64,000 nt of DNA, taken from assembly GCA_022478985.1 (NCBI GenBank), contig JAKSZP010017492.1, positions 1 to 64,000 on the forward strand. The letters are read 5' to 3'. A program made the position numbers and the translations under genes. The notes under the pieces are model-generated. The model saw nothing but the letters and a program-made list of their open reading frames with translations. It did not search any database and was not told the origin of the DNA. Of this stretch, positions 34,590-45,990 are shown piece after piece; positions within the stretch are counted from its first letter, which is position 1; each line of letters starts with the position of its first letter. The DNA is from Massospora cicadina (taxonomy: Eukaryota > Entomophthoromycota > Entomophthoromycetes > Entomophthorales > Entomophthoraceae).

Positions 34590-36002
34590 TGTAAGTCCGG
34601 GGAGCGCCCCCTCCACTTAGACTGGGTGGCGTTCCATTTCCATCCAAAAAAGGTCCAGGAAGGTCAGCTGCCCCATTCATCTCCTGAGGCAACCTCGCCC
34701 ATGTGGTGGACAGGCGGTGGGTCATGGCTTACCCTTTGAGGATTTCACCACCTATCCCAGTATTAACGTCTGAATAATTGGTAAGGTAAATTAAGGGAAC
34801 TTATGTCTTTTCATTGGAGAATCATCATCCACATGGGGTGAAGGGGACAAATGTGGCCAACAGCAACGAGCTTTCGCCATCAATAACCAACAACACCAAA
34901 AGATTGGCAACAAAGTTTGACAGTAATGTACCTTCAGTGAATAAAGCGTCCAGTATCAAACCTTTGGAAAAACTCACTGATAGCATTTAGCCATCAGAAA
35001 GAGTAGCCGTTTGCATTGAAATCACTCTGAGGCAATGAAATCTCCTTACAGCAAACCTTGCCTGGTCAAATGGGTGCCTAAGCGATTGGGTGCAGGTGGG
35101 TTGGGTGCCCCAAACCTGTTCTCAACCTATTGGAACTTCCCCTATGAAGGGTGGCCTTGGGAGGCTCTCATTTCCCGTTGGGCGAGACCCTGTCACTTAA
35201 ATCGTTAGAATCATGGCAAATATGCAATTTGGGCGTCCGAGGATGAACCAATAACGACTTGGCTCGCCACTGAAATAACTAATCCAGTTCCAAATAAATA
35301 AGTTCCCCCCACTCTTAGTTCTCTGGGTTAGGTCAAATCTTGAGGGCCCCAATCCCATTCATTCTAAGCTATTTCACAATTGATTAGCTATTTAAACAGT
35401 TGACCACACTGGGAAAATTAACTGTCAAATCTCTTTATTTAAAATTAATCAAATTTCCTGTGCTCTAAACACAATTATTTACCTAAAATTATTCTTTGCT
35501 GTAATCCCGTGACACCCCAAATGTGAAATTATAGGTCGAAAAAATGACTGGGCCATAACAGTCATGTTGTAGACCCTATTGCCTGTTGCAAATTTCTGGG
35601 CCCACAATGATAAAAGCTTATGGAAATTTCCCAGTTCGCCAAAGACATCCGCCATCAGGATCTTAGCATTTTATGGACAAATATATCCCCACTCCAGGTA
35701 AGGATCTGCACCCTTGCTGATGTTTCCATAACCAGTTCTCCCTTAGAGAACAATTAAACCACCCAATCTTGTCCTGCAATTTTCTACGCCCAGGACCATA
35801 GGCCCTGGGGCAGCGACAGCCTGGATTCTTGTCTGGCTTCTTTTTATTTTTAGGGCCCATCAGCGCTCTTTGGTTACTTATCTCCCAGCCCATTTAAACT
35901 TCGTCCAAGAAGCAGTGCCTCTGGCATTCCGGCTCGCCTTTTGGATGTTTTTGCAACCCAACTGGCATGCCAGTCTAAACTGTATCTTTCAATTTCCTGA
36001 AA
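34590..36002 (+). repeat. 3' LTR of chromovirus B
   Basis: Starts TGTAAGTCCGGGGAGCG directly after the polypurine tract; the end near 36002 is set by alignment with the other copies and may be off by a few bases. No convincing 5-bp TSD: agtgc precedes the 5' LTR and gttat or agtta follows here. Confidence 0.8.
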
Positions 36003-36620
36003 GTTATAAGTAAGTTGGGACATCTTAGCTGCTGTATGTCTGACCATCCATCAGAACAAAGTCTGCTCTGGAGACACATGTGACCATAGGCCATGGTGCG
36101 GTAAGGAAGACCCAACTATGGATGAAGAGACGTTGTTACTGGGATGGGATGATCAAGACTGTCAAGATGTCATCATATCTGCTTCAATTTGCGCTAACCA
36201 GAAGCCTCCCAATATGATATATTAACACCAGGTTGTGAGTCCTACTGCCCCTTTTTCACGGTTAGTATCAATGTTATTGGTCCTTGTATATGGAAATGCA
36301 TGGCCATCACTATCTTATCTTAGAGGTTGATCCCTTTATGAAATAAGTTGGAGCTATCTCTGTTGCCTTGCAAACCTCTAAAGCAACTGCATCCTTTTTT
36401 ACTAAACATTTCTTCCCTCACTACAGTAGTCCCAAGGCGCTGCTCTCCAATAATGGTGCCAAATTCGTTTCTCAAATGATATCTGATCCCAATTTACTGA
36501 TGTGCACCTATCACTCCATTACGGCACCTTAACATCCTATTACTAAAGAGAATGTAGAATGAGTAAATGGTATGCTGTTAGAATCAGGGCCACTTAAATT
36601 GTATCTCACTTATGCTCACT
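36003..36620 (+). pseudogene. Integrase remnant downstream of B
   Basis: 36135-36180 resembles the zinc-binding end of integrase (YYWDGMIKTVK). 36395-36480 reads ATASFFTKHFFPHYSSPKAL, then LSNNGAKFVSQMI, the second catalytic strand with Asp to Asn. 36540-36570 (ITKENVE) is the third motif. H has a very similar stretch at 51270-51370. It may be the rest of element G, split by B, with most of pol missing. Confidence 0.6.
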
Positions 36621-38689
36621 GATATTAAAAAGCACAGATACTTGACTATTTGCGTTGACTAACTGAAACAAATAAGCCGGAGCAATAGTATGAAGAATAT
36701 TAAAGTTGATTGCCCTAAAAGCTATGTTGAGTAGAAGGTCCAACGCTAGACAGGTGCTTCCTCCTCCCAAGGAAAACTTTTTTGATGGTAGAGAACTCTT
36801 CCCTATTCTCGCATGAAGAGCCAAGAGGAGATCTGATAACAACAACTTAAGGATATTCAATCCTTACATCTTTACATGAGTAAGCTATACTCTCAAAGTT
36901 AAACAACTAAGTTATTATCAAATTTAGATCTGTTTTTATTGGGAAATTATTGGGATTTTCATAGTACACTTGGCACACGGCTTTTCAGCTGCCCACTGGG
37001 GATTAATCAATTGTTCTCCAGATGGTTTGACTCATGGGTTTTAGCTTCTGAATCCTGGCAGGTATCTTTGCCTTCACTTTCTTAAGTAACGTAATCCTTG
37101 ATGTTTGGCAACCAATATATAAGTATCAGAAGCCAGACACCATTTGATTCAGGTCATATTTCCTGATTAAGATTCTACTTTTGAAACAAGTATTAAAAAT
37201 GCCCATGTAGTTTTGACAACTTTCTGTCTTTTCAAAAAAGAACGATTCCTCATAATAGTTTTACTATTGGGTATTACTTCTCATCAAATTTTTGCTCAAT
37301 ATTGTGGGGATGATCCCCAACAAAAATTCTAATTAAAATAAATTATCAAATCCCTTCCATTGATTAAATATGATTAATATTCTAGTCAGCAATTGTCACT
37401 ATAAATCAGATTGGAAATACCATCCTTTAAACTGATTAATCTGTCAATGAGATGAATAATATGGTTAACTAAAATTCCAACATTTTTTAGCCTCCGTCCT
37501 CCACAAGATGGCTCTATCTGACTCTTCATGTTGAAATGAATACCTTCCAGCAGCTTTACTAGTGTACCGCGTTAGTCACCATCAAATTACCCATAAGTCA
37601 CCTTTTTTGCCCTTTACAGATGAGAGCTGATTCTGACCTCAAGAATACAGATCATATTAGAAACAATACGGCGGACACTACTGATTCCATGATGCAAAGG
37701 TTGGATTATAAATTTTTCAGACTACAAGCTTTAGCCGCTAAGTCTATGCATGACTAGTAGCAAATGAGAAGCAGATTGAAGCAATGCCCAGAAACTGGTT
37801 TTGTCCAGATATCAGTTAGTAGACCTCGTCCTGTCCTACCATCACCTTCTCAGAGTTTGGATCCACAAACTTGACATGCTATGGTCAGGCCCTTACCAAG
37901 TGATCTATTGTTGAGGACCCAAATAATCAATCGCCATTATCAAATTAAGCTCCTTTGTAAATTAAGTTCATGCCAGATTTCTCTGGAGTTATTTCTCTTC
38001 TTGGCATGATCTTGAGGGGGGCATTGTTTGGAATAATGGGAACTTCACTGATTTGGGTGAGCTTTAAACGCGCTCTAATACACCACAAGACCAATGGAGC
38101 TCCACTGTTTTGTAAGACATTAACTTTGCTTAGGTAATTGACTCCTGAAAGAGCGACTGAAACACCAAATCTTTCTGAATTAGCTGATCTACTTGACAAA
38201 GGCGTCAATTTATCTGACAAAGGTCTTGCCTTTTGGAGGTCATTGAAAACCGCCGCCACAATCAAGGAGGACCAGATACGCAAAAGCTTTTACATCCCAC
38301 CACATCAATCAAGAGATCTCCATACCTGACTCAATCCTGCCCTTCTCACAATTTTATTCTAAGTGATCCTGATTCTTTCACAAATCTATAGCTATCTACG
38401 ACTTCTGATCAATATATAAATTTCAGTTTTGCCTATCTATAATTACTAGTAATTATTTCCTTTTTATGCAGAGGTCCTGCCTGGTCAAAATGAACAGAGA
38501 TCGCCTCAATGACATATTTCCATTAAGAGATCGCTTTAGGTAAGAAGCATCCTAAGAAGTTATGCTGTAGCTATATTTGACCTATAATTGACTAGCCTTT
38601 AAAGGTCCCATCTTAAAAAACAAAAAACCTCAAAGTAACATAATTTAATAGGGTAAAAAATGAGTTGAATATATACGTTAGATATGGAT
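36621..38689. other. AT-rich stretch with unassigned open frames
   Basis: No retroelement motif is recognisable. 37618-37757 gives an open piece (MRADSDLKNTDHIRNNTAD, then MQRLDYKFFRLQALAA) with the charged, helical look of a gag N-terminus. 38138-38329 (63 codons, plus) and 37945-38283 (112 codons, minus) overlap on opposite strands, so at most one could be real. I do not recognise either. The rest is AT-rich and silent. Confidence 0.35.
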
Positions 38690-39010
38690 GAAAATCACTT
38701 ATACTATTCATTTGGCAGCTTCTTGATTCTTACCCTTTTTGGGTTTGTCTTAATTTGCTTCCTAAAGTGCCACTTAGGTAGTTATCACTCAACCTTTTAA
38801 TAATTTATTTTTGATGAGGCAGGAATTCATCTCAATGTATCTTAGGCTTGATTTGGTCCATTGGAGTTTTCCTAGAATTAAAATAGGGCTGTGCTAACTA
38901 TAATTTTTCAGGGTAGCCATCAAGGTAGTTGATTTAACCCTCTTCTCAGGTCTAGGTTTCTCTCAGCTGAAGAAGTTAAAAGGTCGATATTCTTCCCATC
39001 ATATCCAGTA
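38690..39010 (+). repeat. Dispersed repeat R1, copy 2
   Basis: Aligns with the reverse complement of 19440-19760. It ends about 180 bp before the 5' LTR of H. Non-coding. Confidence 0.7.
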
Positions 39011-39189
39011 TCAAAATATCTAACATCACCACCTTCAAGAGTACTAATGGTGAAAAAATATGCAAGATTTAGCTATGAACGCGGTTGATTGTTACTCCAG
39101 TTTACAAAAGACTTGATCGAGTATTTATCTCCACTTTTGTAAGTGAAAGATTATGGCCTATCCAGATGAAATCTTTTCTTCTTCTTTAG

Positions 39190-39844
39190 TGTCAGAAAAC
39201 CTATCCAAATTGGATATTCAGATAAGGTAGATGACAGGAATCAACCAAATTCATCAAAATAGCTGAAACCTTTATTAGGGATAATCTCTGACAAAGTTTA
39301 AGCCCTTTTGATATCAAAGACAATTCCCAACTAATGCAGTCAAATATTACTCGCTCAAAACCCCCTAATATCATGGTTCAAACCTGATCCATGCGGCGAG
39401 CAATTCCTTTTGACTGAAATGACTAGTCTGCTGCAGAATCCCCAATTTTTTTAACAATTATAGATCTTAGCTTGGACCACTTGGAGATGGACTGGGTAAA
39501 ATTTCCTATCTCCATTATAATTTCAATTCTAATCATGTAAAGATTGCACTCTTTTTTCCACTTATAAGTTAATTTGGCTTCCTCCATTTATATAAGAAAA
39601 AATAGTAGTTAGGATTATGACTTCAGGGACATTAACCTGAGAAGACTTTCCAGCTAAGGAAAGCAGATAAGTTTAATCAAGAACCCAGGAACTTCAGGTT
39701 TACTGGTCTTAAATTTAAAGGACAAGTGGTCTTAAACCCCTTTTTTTAGTACTAGATGGTCCCAACCCAAGGGGGGATTCATCGATGTGTCTAAAACCCC
39801 TTTTCTTAGTACTAGATGGTGTCTTAAACCCCTTAGTTCTGACA
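39190..39844 (+). repeat. 5' LTR of gypsy element H
   Basis: Begins TGTCAGAAAACCTATCC and ends ttctgaca, 655 bp. The 3' LTR (52025-52594) is 570 bp; removing the 92 bp added by two short inserts brings this copy to 563 bp. By eye about two thirds of positions agree, so H is old. No matching TSD was found. Confidence 0.8.
39729..39834 (-). mobile_element. Two successive micro-inserts at one site (copies 3 and 4)
   Basis: Three direct copies of the target gtcttaaacccctt (39729, 39789 with one mismatch, 39821) separate two inserts. 39745-39788 (44 bp) and 39805-39820 (16 bp) both contain TTAGTACTAGATGGT, whose reverse complement is the family core. The longer one extends 5' into a C-rich stretch (39761-39788). 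The 3' LTR of H has a single target at 52567-52584 and no insert, so the empty site is seen directly. Confidence 0.85.
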
Positions 39845-39848
39845 AAAC

Positions 39849-39865
39849 TGGTGCTCCCTGCCAGG
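39849..39865 (+). other. tRNA-type primer-binding site of H
   Basis: TGGTGCTCCCTGCCAGG lies 4 bp after the 5' LTR end. It begins with TGG, complementary to the CCA of a tRNA 3' end, and shares TGGTGCTC with the site in F. I cannot assign the tRNA. Confidence 0.6.
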
Positions 39866-41240
39866 TTTACCCTGAGTTCGTGGTGCAACTATTTATACAA
39901 TGAGCAATAAAAATTAGGCGTCAGATCCCTCTCTGAATCAGGAACGCCTTAAACTCTTGGCGAATTTACCTAATGGGATATGTGGGATGGAGAAAAGAAT
40001 TCTCGCACTTGAAACTTGCAACTCAAAATTTGTTATGCAACTACTGAGCTTAAGAGCAAAATTTGGCAGGTAACCCCACTTTTCACCATGAAATCAGCCC
40101 TTCTTGCCCCTCATGATTGGGTAGACTTAATAATTGAAGATTAACGACTTACAAAGTCAAGTGGGCGATCTCCACCCTCAAGGATCTTCCAGCAATAGCA
40201 GTTTCTCTTTAGGTGAAAACGTCCCTCAGTGTCAGTTCACGTCATTCATCCATTAACCCCCCAGTGGCACATTAAAATGTCAATTAAAGAGAAGTGCGTC
40301 CCAGGCAAAGGGAGCATCTTCTCTTTCCTATTTTTTATGGAACTGCTATGGAAGAAGCCACAAAGACCCAACTGCTCAAACACATAACTAGCTGTCTTAG
40401 TTGTGAAGCTCAAGACATTATGCTACTTCATCTATGCATTGCCATACATGGGATGACGCAAAGACTGACTTGCTTTAGGAATTTGGGAGCGACCTAACTT
40501 TATCTAACCAAACGCAAACTTTTATGGGCATAAACCTTAATTGGTGAGAAACTGTCACTGAGTTTGCTCACCATATTTGCCTTAAGGCTCAAATGTTGGT
40601 CTCCTAAAACATACTTTAGATGATGTTATCACTGATCATTTTTGGCTATTACAAATATGCCCAATATCCTACTATATCTTAGAGCGGCAAAGTCTAACTT
40701 GAAGTCTCTCCTCCATATCAAAGAAGCCATTTTGGAGATTCGTTCCAACCTAGTCAGACCCACTGGGTCCTTTTGTTCTAATAATATTAAGCCTTGGCCT
40801 CAAGTGTTAGAGGTTACACTTCCAATTTGCCTACCTCCAATTTTTCTGCACTTTTTTTAAGAGAAGAAACCAAACTGTAAACATTTGTCGCATCCTTTGA
40901 TGTAAGTTGGCAAAAGATCATTCAGTATAGGGCAGGTGGCTCCCTATGCTGACGACAATCAAGTGCCTCAAGATCCTTGTTCTAAAGCTAGTTCTATGCC
41001 CAGCACCTTAGGATGTTTTGTGTTAGCTGCGCCTGCAGAAGTAGACATAAGTCTTTATATCCAAATAAATTAAAGATTTTCAGCTTTCTAATAATTTATA
41101 TTGGCCAGCTACCCAAACAGAATTGGAGGTCAGTTCCTCTATAGAAAGCCAAGCGCTGGCAGATAAAACCTTTAAAAGCATTGAATAGCCCCAAGCTTGG
41201 CTGCTGCAAAATCCTCCGCCTGATTTGCTACAAATCCCCC
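39866..41240 (+). pseudogene. Element H: gag remnant
   Basis: Lies between primer site and protease. Only short open pieces remain (40294-40497, 40642-40860). One reads EFAHHICLKAQMLVS (near 40560-40605), comparable to SFAERFMVEAHML in the F capsid. No zinc knuckle is legible. Confidence 0.5.
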
Positions 41241-41837
41241 ATGAAAGTTTACTAGCTAATAAATCTCAGTTTGTCTCTTTGGTGGTTTGAGTAGAGGTAT
41301 TCAATCATAAGGTTAAAGTATTGGCGATAATTGATACTGGCTCACTGGTTAACGTAATATTATCCCAACTTATCCAGAAAATAAAAATGGCTCCAGACTC
41401 AATTAACGAAGCTGAATATGGGATGGTAGGTACTTAGACTACTAAGGCAATTGGGGCGTACTCCACTATACCTCTCTAATTTGGAAAGCATTAAATTACT
41501 GCCCCCGCTATTGTGTTAGAATATGATAATTATGAGTTGTTTATTGGAGCCCAAATGATGCGGGAGTTCAACTGCACCATCAACCATAAGGAAAAGTACC
41601 TTTCCATACTAGTTTATCAGATCCCTTGTATTTAACCTCCCAGAAAAGAGTAAAGGAGCCCCCCAAAACGAACCTACATACCAGAATACTCGTCCTCCAT
41701 TTGTAAAGTTGAATATCAAGTCTTTATGAGGAAAAACTAAGTTACCCCTGAGGCTGTAGACGCCAAGGATGGGATCTCTCTGTATGCCCCCATCCTATTA
41801 TAATACCCTCTGACTCACAAGTTACTGTGAGTACAGA
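41241..41837 (+). pseudogene. Element H: aspartic protease, cut by F
   Basis: 41300-41385 reads KVLAIIDTGSLVNVILSQLI, an intact D-T-G-S active site, and 41495-41600 reads PAIVLEYDNYELFIGAQMM, the flap-to-C-terminal part. F is inserted at 41838, and the H coding sequence resumes at 49107. Confidence 0.75.
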
Positions 41838-42328
41838 TGTCGCAATTCTGATATGACTGGATGATAAGCCCTCAGTTATGATGGCGTAATGAATTGGATC
41901 CATTGAGTTTACTATGAGTATCAATTAATTGAATACCTCAACATAAGGTGTTATTAGGTTTTTGAGAAATTGCCTCAAATTAGGCGATGGCGAAATTAAT
42001 GAATGACAAATTGATGGAGCCAATATGATATGGCGAATTAAATTACTAAGCCATATAAATGGTAGCATCTGAAGTCACTACAATATAGGTGAGATGAGAT
42101 GATCAAAGGTTGGTTTTTAAGTAAGTTGAGAGTAAGCAGAATTGGAAGAATCCACAATATTAAGTATATTAAATAAGAGAAGTAGCGGGAGCTAGTGCTC
42201 TATATTTATTTGTAATTTTATTTTGTTGTTCAGAAGGCAACGATCATCATATCATTGTTCCTACTTTCTCAGTGGGTTAACCCTGTGCAAATCTGGCGTA
42301 TCTCTTGGATATTGCCAATTTTATGACA
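41838..42328 (+). repeat. 5' LTR of gypsy element F
   Basis: 491 bp, starting TGTCGCAATTCTGATATGAC and ending gccaattttatgaca. It matches 48611-49106 closely, with landmarks such as gattggatcc-like and gggagctagtgct shared. The flanks acaga (41833-41837) and gcagg (49107-49111) differ by two transitions, so a decayed TSD is possible. Confidence 0.9.
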
Positions 42329-42329
42329 G

Positions 42330-42346
42330 TGGTGCTCACTGCAGGG
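42330..42346 (+). other. tRNA-type primer-binding site of F
   Basis: TGGTGCTCACTGCAGGG lies one base after the 5' LTR. Its complement ends in CCA, as in a tRNA 3' end. It shares TGGTGCTC with H, so both may use the same or related tRNAs. Confidence 0.65.
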
Positions 42347-42479
42347 GGCCCAGTTGATCAATTATAAATAATAAAAACTCAGTTTGTAGCAATGGTGCAT
42401 CAATGTTGTTTTGATAAGTATCCTACTCAACTCTCTGGGTCATTTGTCTATGTGGAGCTAAAACTAGAATTGGATGCTG

Positions 42480-43440
42480 TACTTAAAATATAAAATGAGC
42501 TGCTCCAGGAGGTTCACTGCACTAAGCTGCCCCCATTTGATTGTGAAGGGAATATTCATGGAAACTTTAAGCAATTTGAGATTGCAACTGAAGGAGTCTT
42601 GGATTGACAAAGAGCAAAATTGTTTATTTCTTCCTTGGATGTTGAAAGTGCTGATCAAGTCGTCTGTTACCTTTCAGGTAGTTCCCCTATATACCAAGAA
42701 GTCAAAAATATGGTGCTGAGTTTGTTTGGCGGACCTGCTAAGATGTCTCAGAGGAAGGTTGAGTTTTTGACCATAACGTTTCAGTGGAATGAAAATATCA
42801 CTTCATTTGCTGAGCGCTTTATGGTGGAAGCTCACATGCTAATTGGGGCCGGAGTTTTATCTGAAGCTGATGTGTGTATTGCAATTACCTCTGCTGTAAA
42901 GCCATACCATGAGTTACATAACGTTATGGCCCCACTGTTGGATGAGGATGTACCTTTGCTTAGACTTGTTCAGTTCTTGCACCTCATCTCAGCCAACTTC
43001 CCTCCACCTAATGCCAATAAGAATCCTACTTCTATAAATGCTGAACCATCATATTTGGGGAAATCTATCAATCCAGTTCAGATTTCACTAAGCTATCATC
43101 AGCAGTTAGATGTCCACCCCATAACTGCTTATCAACCTCAGGTCCGCTACCACACTAGAACTGTTTATGCTGATCACTTTCAGTCCAACTCTCACCATGA
43201 GTTGTATCACATTAATCAGGGACGTGGGCCCTATGGGGTCCGCTTTTTCAAATGCAGTCATTATGGGCATCTGGCACGATGGTGCCCTACTCAACTGGTC
43301 TCTTGTGTACATATGGAACAGTATGGCAAGGGAAAGTCAGAGCGGAGTAGAGAAGGGACACTCTATCTCCGCTATATCAAACCCAAACGTCCCACCTGAA
43401 CCCAAAATTGAATATTCAGCGGAAGTTTCCTTGCACCATT
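42480..43440 (+). pseudogene. Element F: gag
   Basis: The long open stretch 42620-43399 (259 codons) covers most of the capsid (SSPIYQEVKNMVLSLFGG, then ITFQWNENITSFAERFM). Upstream, in the same frame, PPFDCEGNIHGNFKQFE is interrupted by one stop near 42606. The nucleocapsid knuckle reads FFKCSHYGHLARWC: three of four C-C-H-C ligands are present, but the first Cys is Phe. Gag forms the particle around the RNA. Confidence 0.8.
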
Positions 43441-44170
43441 AGTCAATTTATATAAGCAACTGGTTGGAGGGTAATTGTTCTGACACAAGTACAGACAGCG
43501 GCTATGGGGGAAAGGGGGTCTCAGATGCAGGTCAAGCCACACGCTTGACAAATGTTCGACCAAGTATCCCCTGAAAAGTTAGACCCTCCTCAGATGCCCC
43601 TTCCTTACAAGCAGTAAGCATCACTCTCCCAGTCAAACTATTATAAAACAATACCCCAGAATTGGTGAAGGGATTTCATGTTTCCTTGGAAACAAAGATT
43701 TTTAATATGTCCATGTTTTCAACAGTCGAGATGCATCTTACTCTGAATGTACTTACTGTGACCTGGTTGTAGCTAAGACCCAAGTTAGTGCCATCATAGG
43801 TACTGGCGCCCCCTGTCAACATAGTCTCCACCAGTTTGGTGGCCAGGTTGGCACTAATACTGGATGTGGAAAAACGGATGGTATACAGCACTGCTGGAGT
43901 GGAAAATACGGTCTCTGAGGGTGCATACAGTGCCCTTCCACTGAGGTTTGGTTCTATTGTCATGGTAGCTCCAGCTATAGTGTTACCAAATAGCAATTAT
44001 GATCTGTAAATTGGAACTGTCTTCTTGCGACACTATGGGCTGTTATCAATATGATGAGTGAGACTTTTGAAATATTGGGTCAGCAAATACCAACTAACTT
44101 TACCTCTAGCGGAGTACTAAATGACCCAGTGGATATGGGATTATTAATATAGCTCATAGCGACGGAGTAG
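43441..44170 (+). pseudogene. Element F: aspartic protease remnant
   Basis: Around 43790-43815 the site reads AIIGTGAP, with Gly in place of the catalytic Asp (D-T-G-A to G-T-G-A). A one-base shift then gives VNIVSTSLV, and 43960-44010 gives VAPAIVLPNSNYDL. The order and sequence match D. Confidence 0.7.
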
Positions 44171-45480
44171 TTTCAGTGCGCTACCATCAGTTAAAGGGCA
44201 AAACCCGGGCCCTTCCTCAACAGTATTTTGAATATCAAGGGCTGCCACTCAGAGCTTCCGGACCTATATCTATTCCATCTGGGCATCAAATTATAGTGAA
44301 TACTAAATTGGTGATTAAAAGTCCAAATGGACTCTATGGAGAGGTTATTGGGCCATATCAACAATCACAGTTTGAGCCTCAGATGGCTCCAGGTATTATT
44401 TTTAAGAAAATGGGGAGATCAAAGTTTTGCTCGCAAATCTACAAATGGTACCACTGCAAATCCATCGCCACCAAATAGTGGCATATTTACACTTAATCCC
44501 TGTTGAGGATGTTCTTTCAGTTCATGACTTTGTGTCACTGGAAGAATTTGATCTGCCTTCCACACCACAGCTCAGTGTGATGACAGTTGCTTCACGCGAT
44601 GAATTAATGGGGCTGTCAGAATCACAGAAGTATAGAGCAATCACTTTATTTCAGAAATATAAAGATATTTTTGCTGTTGACAACCATGATCTAGGATGTT
44701 CATGGGGTGGTTCATTGATGAACACTGGAGATCATCCTCCCATCAGGTCAAGGCCGACCCACCAATCAAAAGTGGTGGAAGAAGTAGTGACAGAGGAAAT
44801 TGATAAACTATTAACGCAAGGGATACTTGAACCATTGAAAAGTCCATGGGCTTCTCCTGTTATTATTGTAAAAAGGAAGGATGGCACCAACCACGTAATA
44901 ATAGACTACCAAAAGCTCAACATCATCACTTAAAAGGACTTATATACCTTACCACGGATTGACGATGCTTTAGATTGGATAGGGGGAGCTCATTTCTTCT
45001 CAGCTATGGACCTGATCTTAGGCTATTGGAAAATTGAGTTGCCACCGGTGGAGCAGGAGAAGTGCGTGATAATCACATATTAAGGTCTTTTTCAACCAAC
45101 CTGGATGCCAAAAGGGTTGTGTAATGCCCCAGCTACATTCCAATGGGCTTTGGGCACTATTCTTGGGGACCTAAAACTGTCATGCGTCCTTGTATACCTT
45201 GATGACATATGTGTTTTCTCCCAAACCTTCTCCAAACACCTTGACCATTTAGAAGCTGTATTCCGCCAGCTCGCTGAGGCCAACATCAAGATCAAACCTA
45301 GAAATGTCACTTCTTTAAGCACCAGCTGGTGTACCTGGGATTTGTGGTTGATGCCACAGGGATGAGGCCTCAACTAGCCAAAGTGGAAGACATTTGAAAA
45401 ATGACTCCACCCATCAGCAAGTGGGATATACAGGTCTTTTTGGGAATGGTTAGATATTACCGGCGTTTCATCCCTAATTT
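44171..45480 (+). pseudogene. Element F: reverse transcriptase
   Basis: 44427-44933 (168 codons) runs from HDLGCSWGGSLMN through LEPLKSPWASPVIIVKRKDG to VIIDYQKLNIIT, then a stop. 45105-45365 holds LCNAPATFQWALGTI and LVYLDDICVFSQTF, with catalytic YLDD intact, and a frameshift follows. 45430-45480 reads FLGMVRYYRRFIPN. It is one of the better-preserved RTs in the window. Confidence 0.85.
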
Positions 45481-45990
45481 CAGCAGTATTGGGGGCCCAC
45501 TATTCGAATAATTAAGGAAAGACACCACTTTTGAATGGACGGAAAGACAGCAACACGCTTTTGATATGCTTCAAACAACACTGACCAGCGTGCCAGTGTT
45601 ACGCTATCTTAATTTCGAAAAAGCGTTCATTATTCAGATGAATGTATCCCTTTCCACCGTGGGGCAGTCCTATCCCAAAAATATGAGGAAGGAGATGAAC
45701 ACCCCATAGCATATTGCAGTTGTAGCTTATACAGCCATGAGCGCAATTATGCCATGACCAAGCGGGAGTGCTTAGCGGTGATCTACGCCTATAAGAAATT
45801 CTGAGTGTATCTGAATGGAGTGAAGTTCAAGTTTTAATGGATCATGCCTCACTACGCTGGTTACAAAATCTGAAAGAACTGGAAGGGCGCCTGGCACGAT
45901 GGGCTCTTAAATTGCAAGCATACAATTTCGAAATTTTTCATTGACCTGGAGTAAAACACCAGAATGCCAATTATTTATCAAGATTGCCAA
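45481..45990 (+). pseudogene. Element F: RNase H
   Basis: Pieces include the hydrophobic start FIIQMNVSLSTVG (45630-45665; Asp of the usual TDAS replaced), YAMTKRECLAVIYAYKKF (45750-45800), and the end HQNANYLSRLPKIAVT (about 45957-46005). Stops and one-base shifts separate them. Confidence 0.75.

Noticed and set aside
27574..36007. TSD for element B
   Set aside because: agtgc before and gttat (or agtta if the end is shifted) after do not match well; I give no TSD.
37945..38329. Overlapping open frames on both strands as host genes
   Set aside because: Both are short, have no recognisable domain, no intron signals and no second copy; chance in AT-rich DNA is likely.
39745..39788. Micro-insert as a piece of 5S rRNA
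   Set aside because: The plus strand TTAGTACTAGATGG resembles the late part of some eukaryotic 5S genes, but the similarity stops after about a dozen bases and the A-tail is on the other strand, so a 5S-headed SINE would be the wrong way round.
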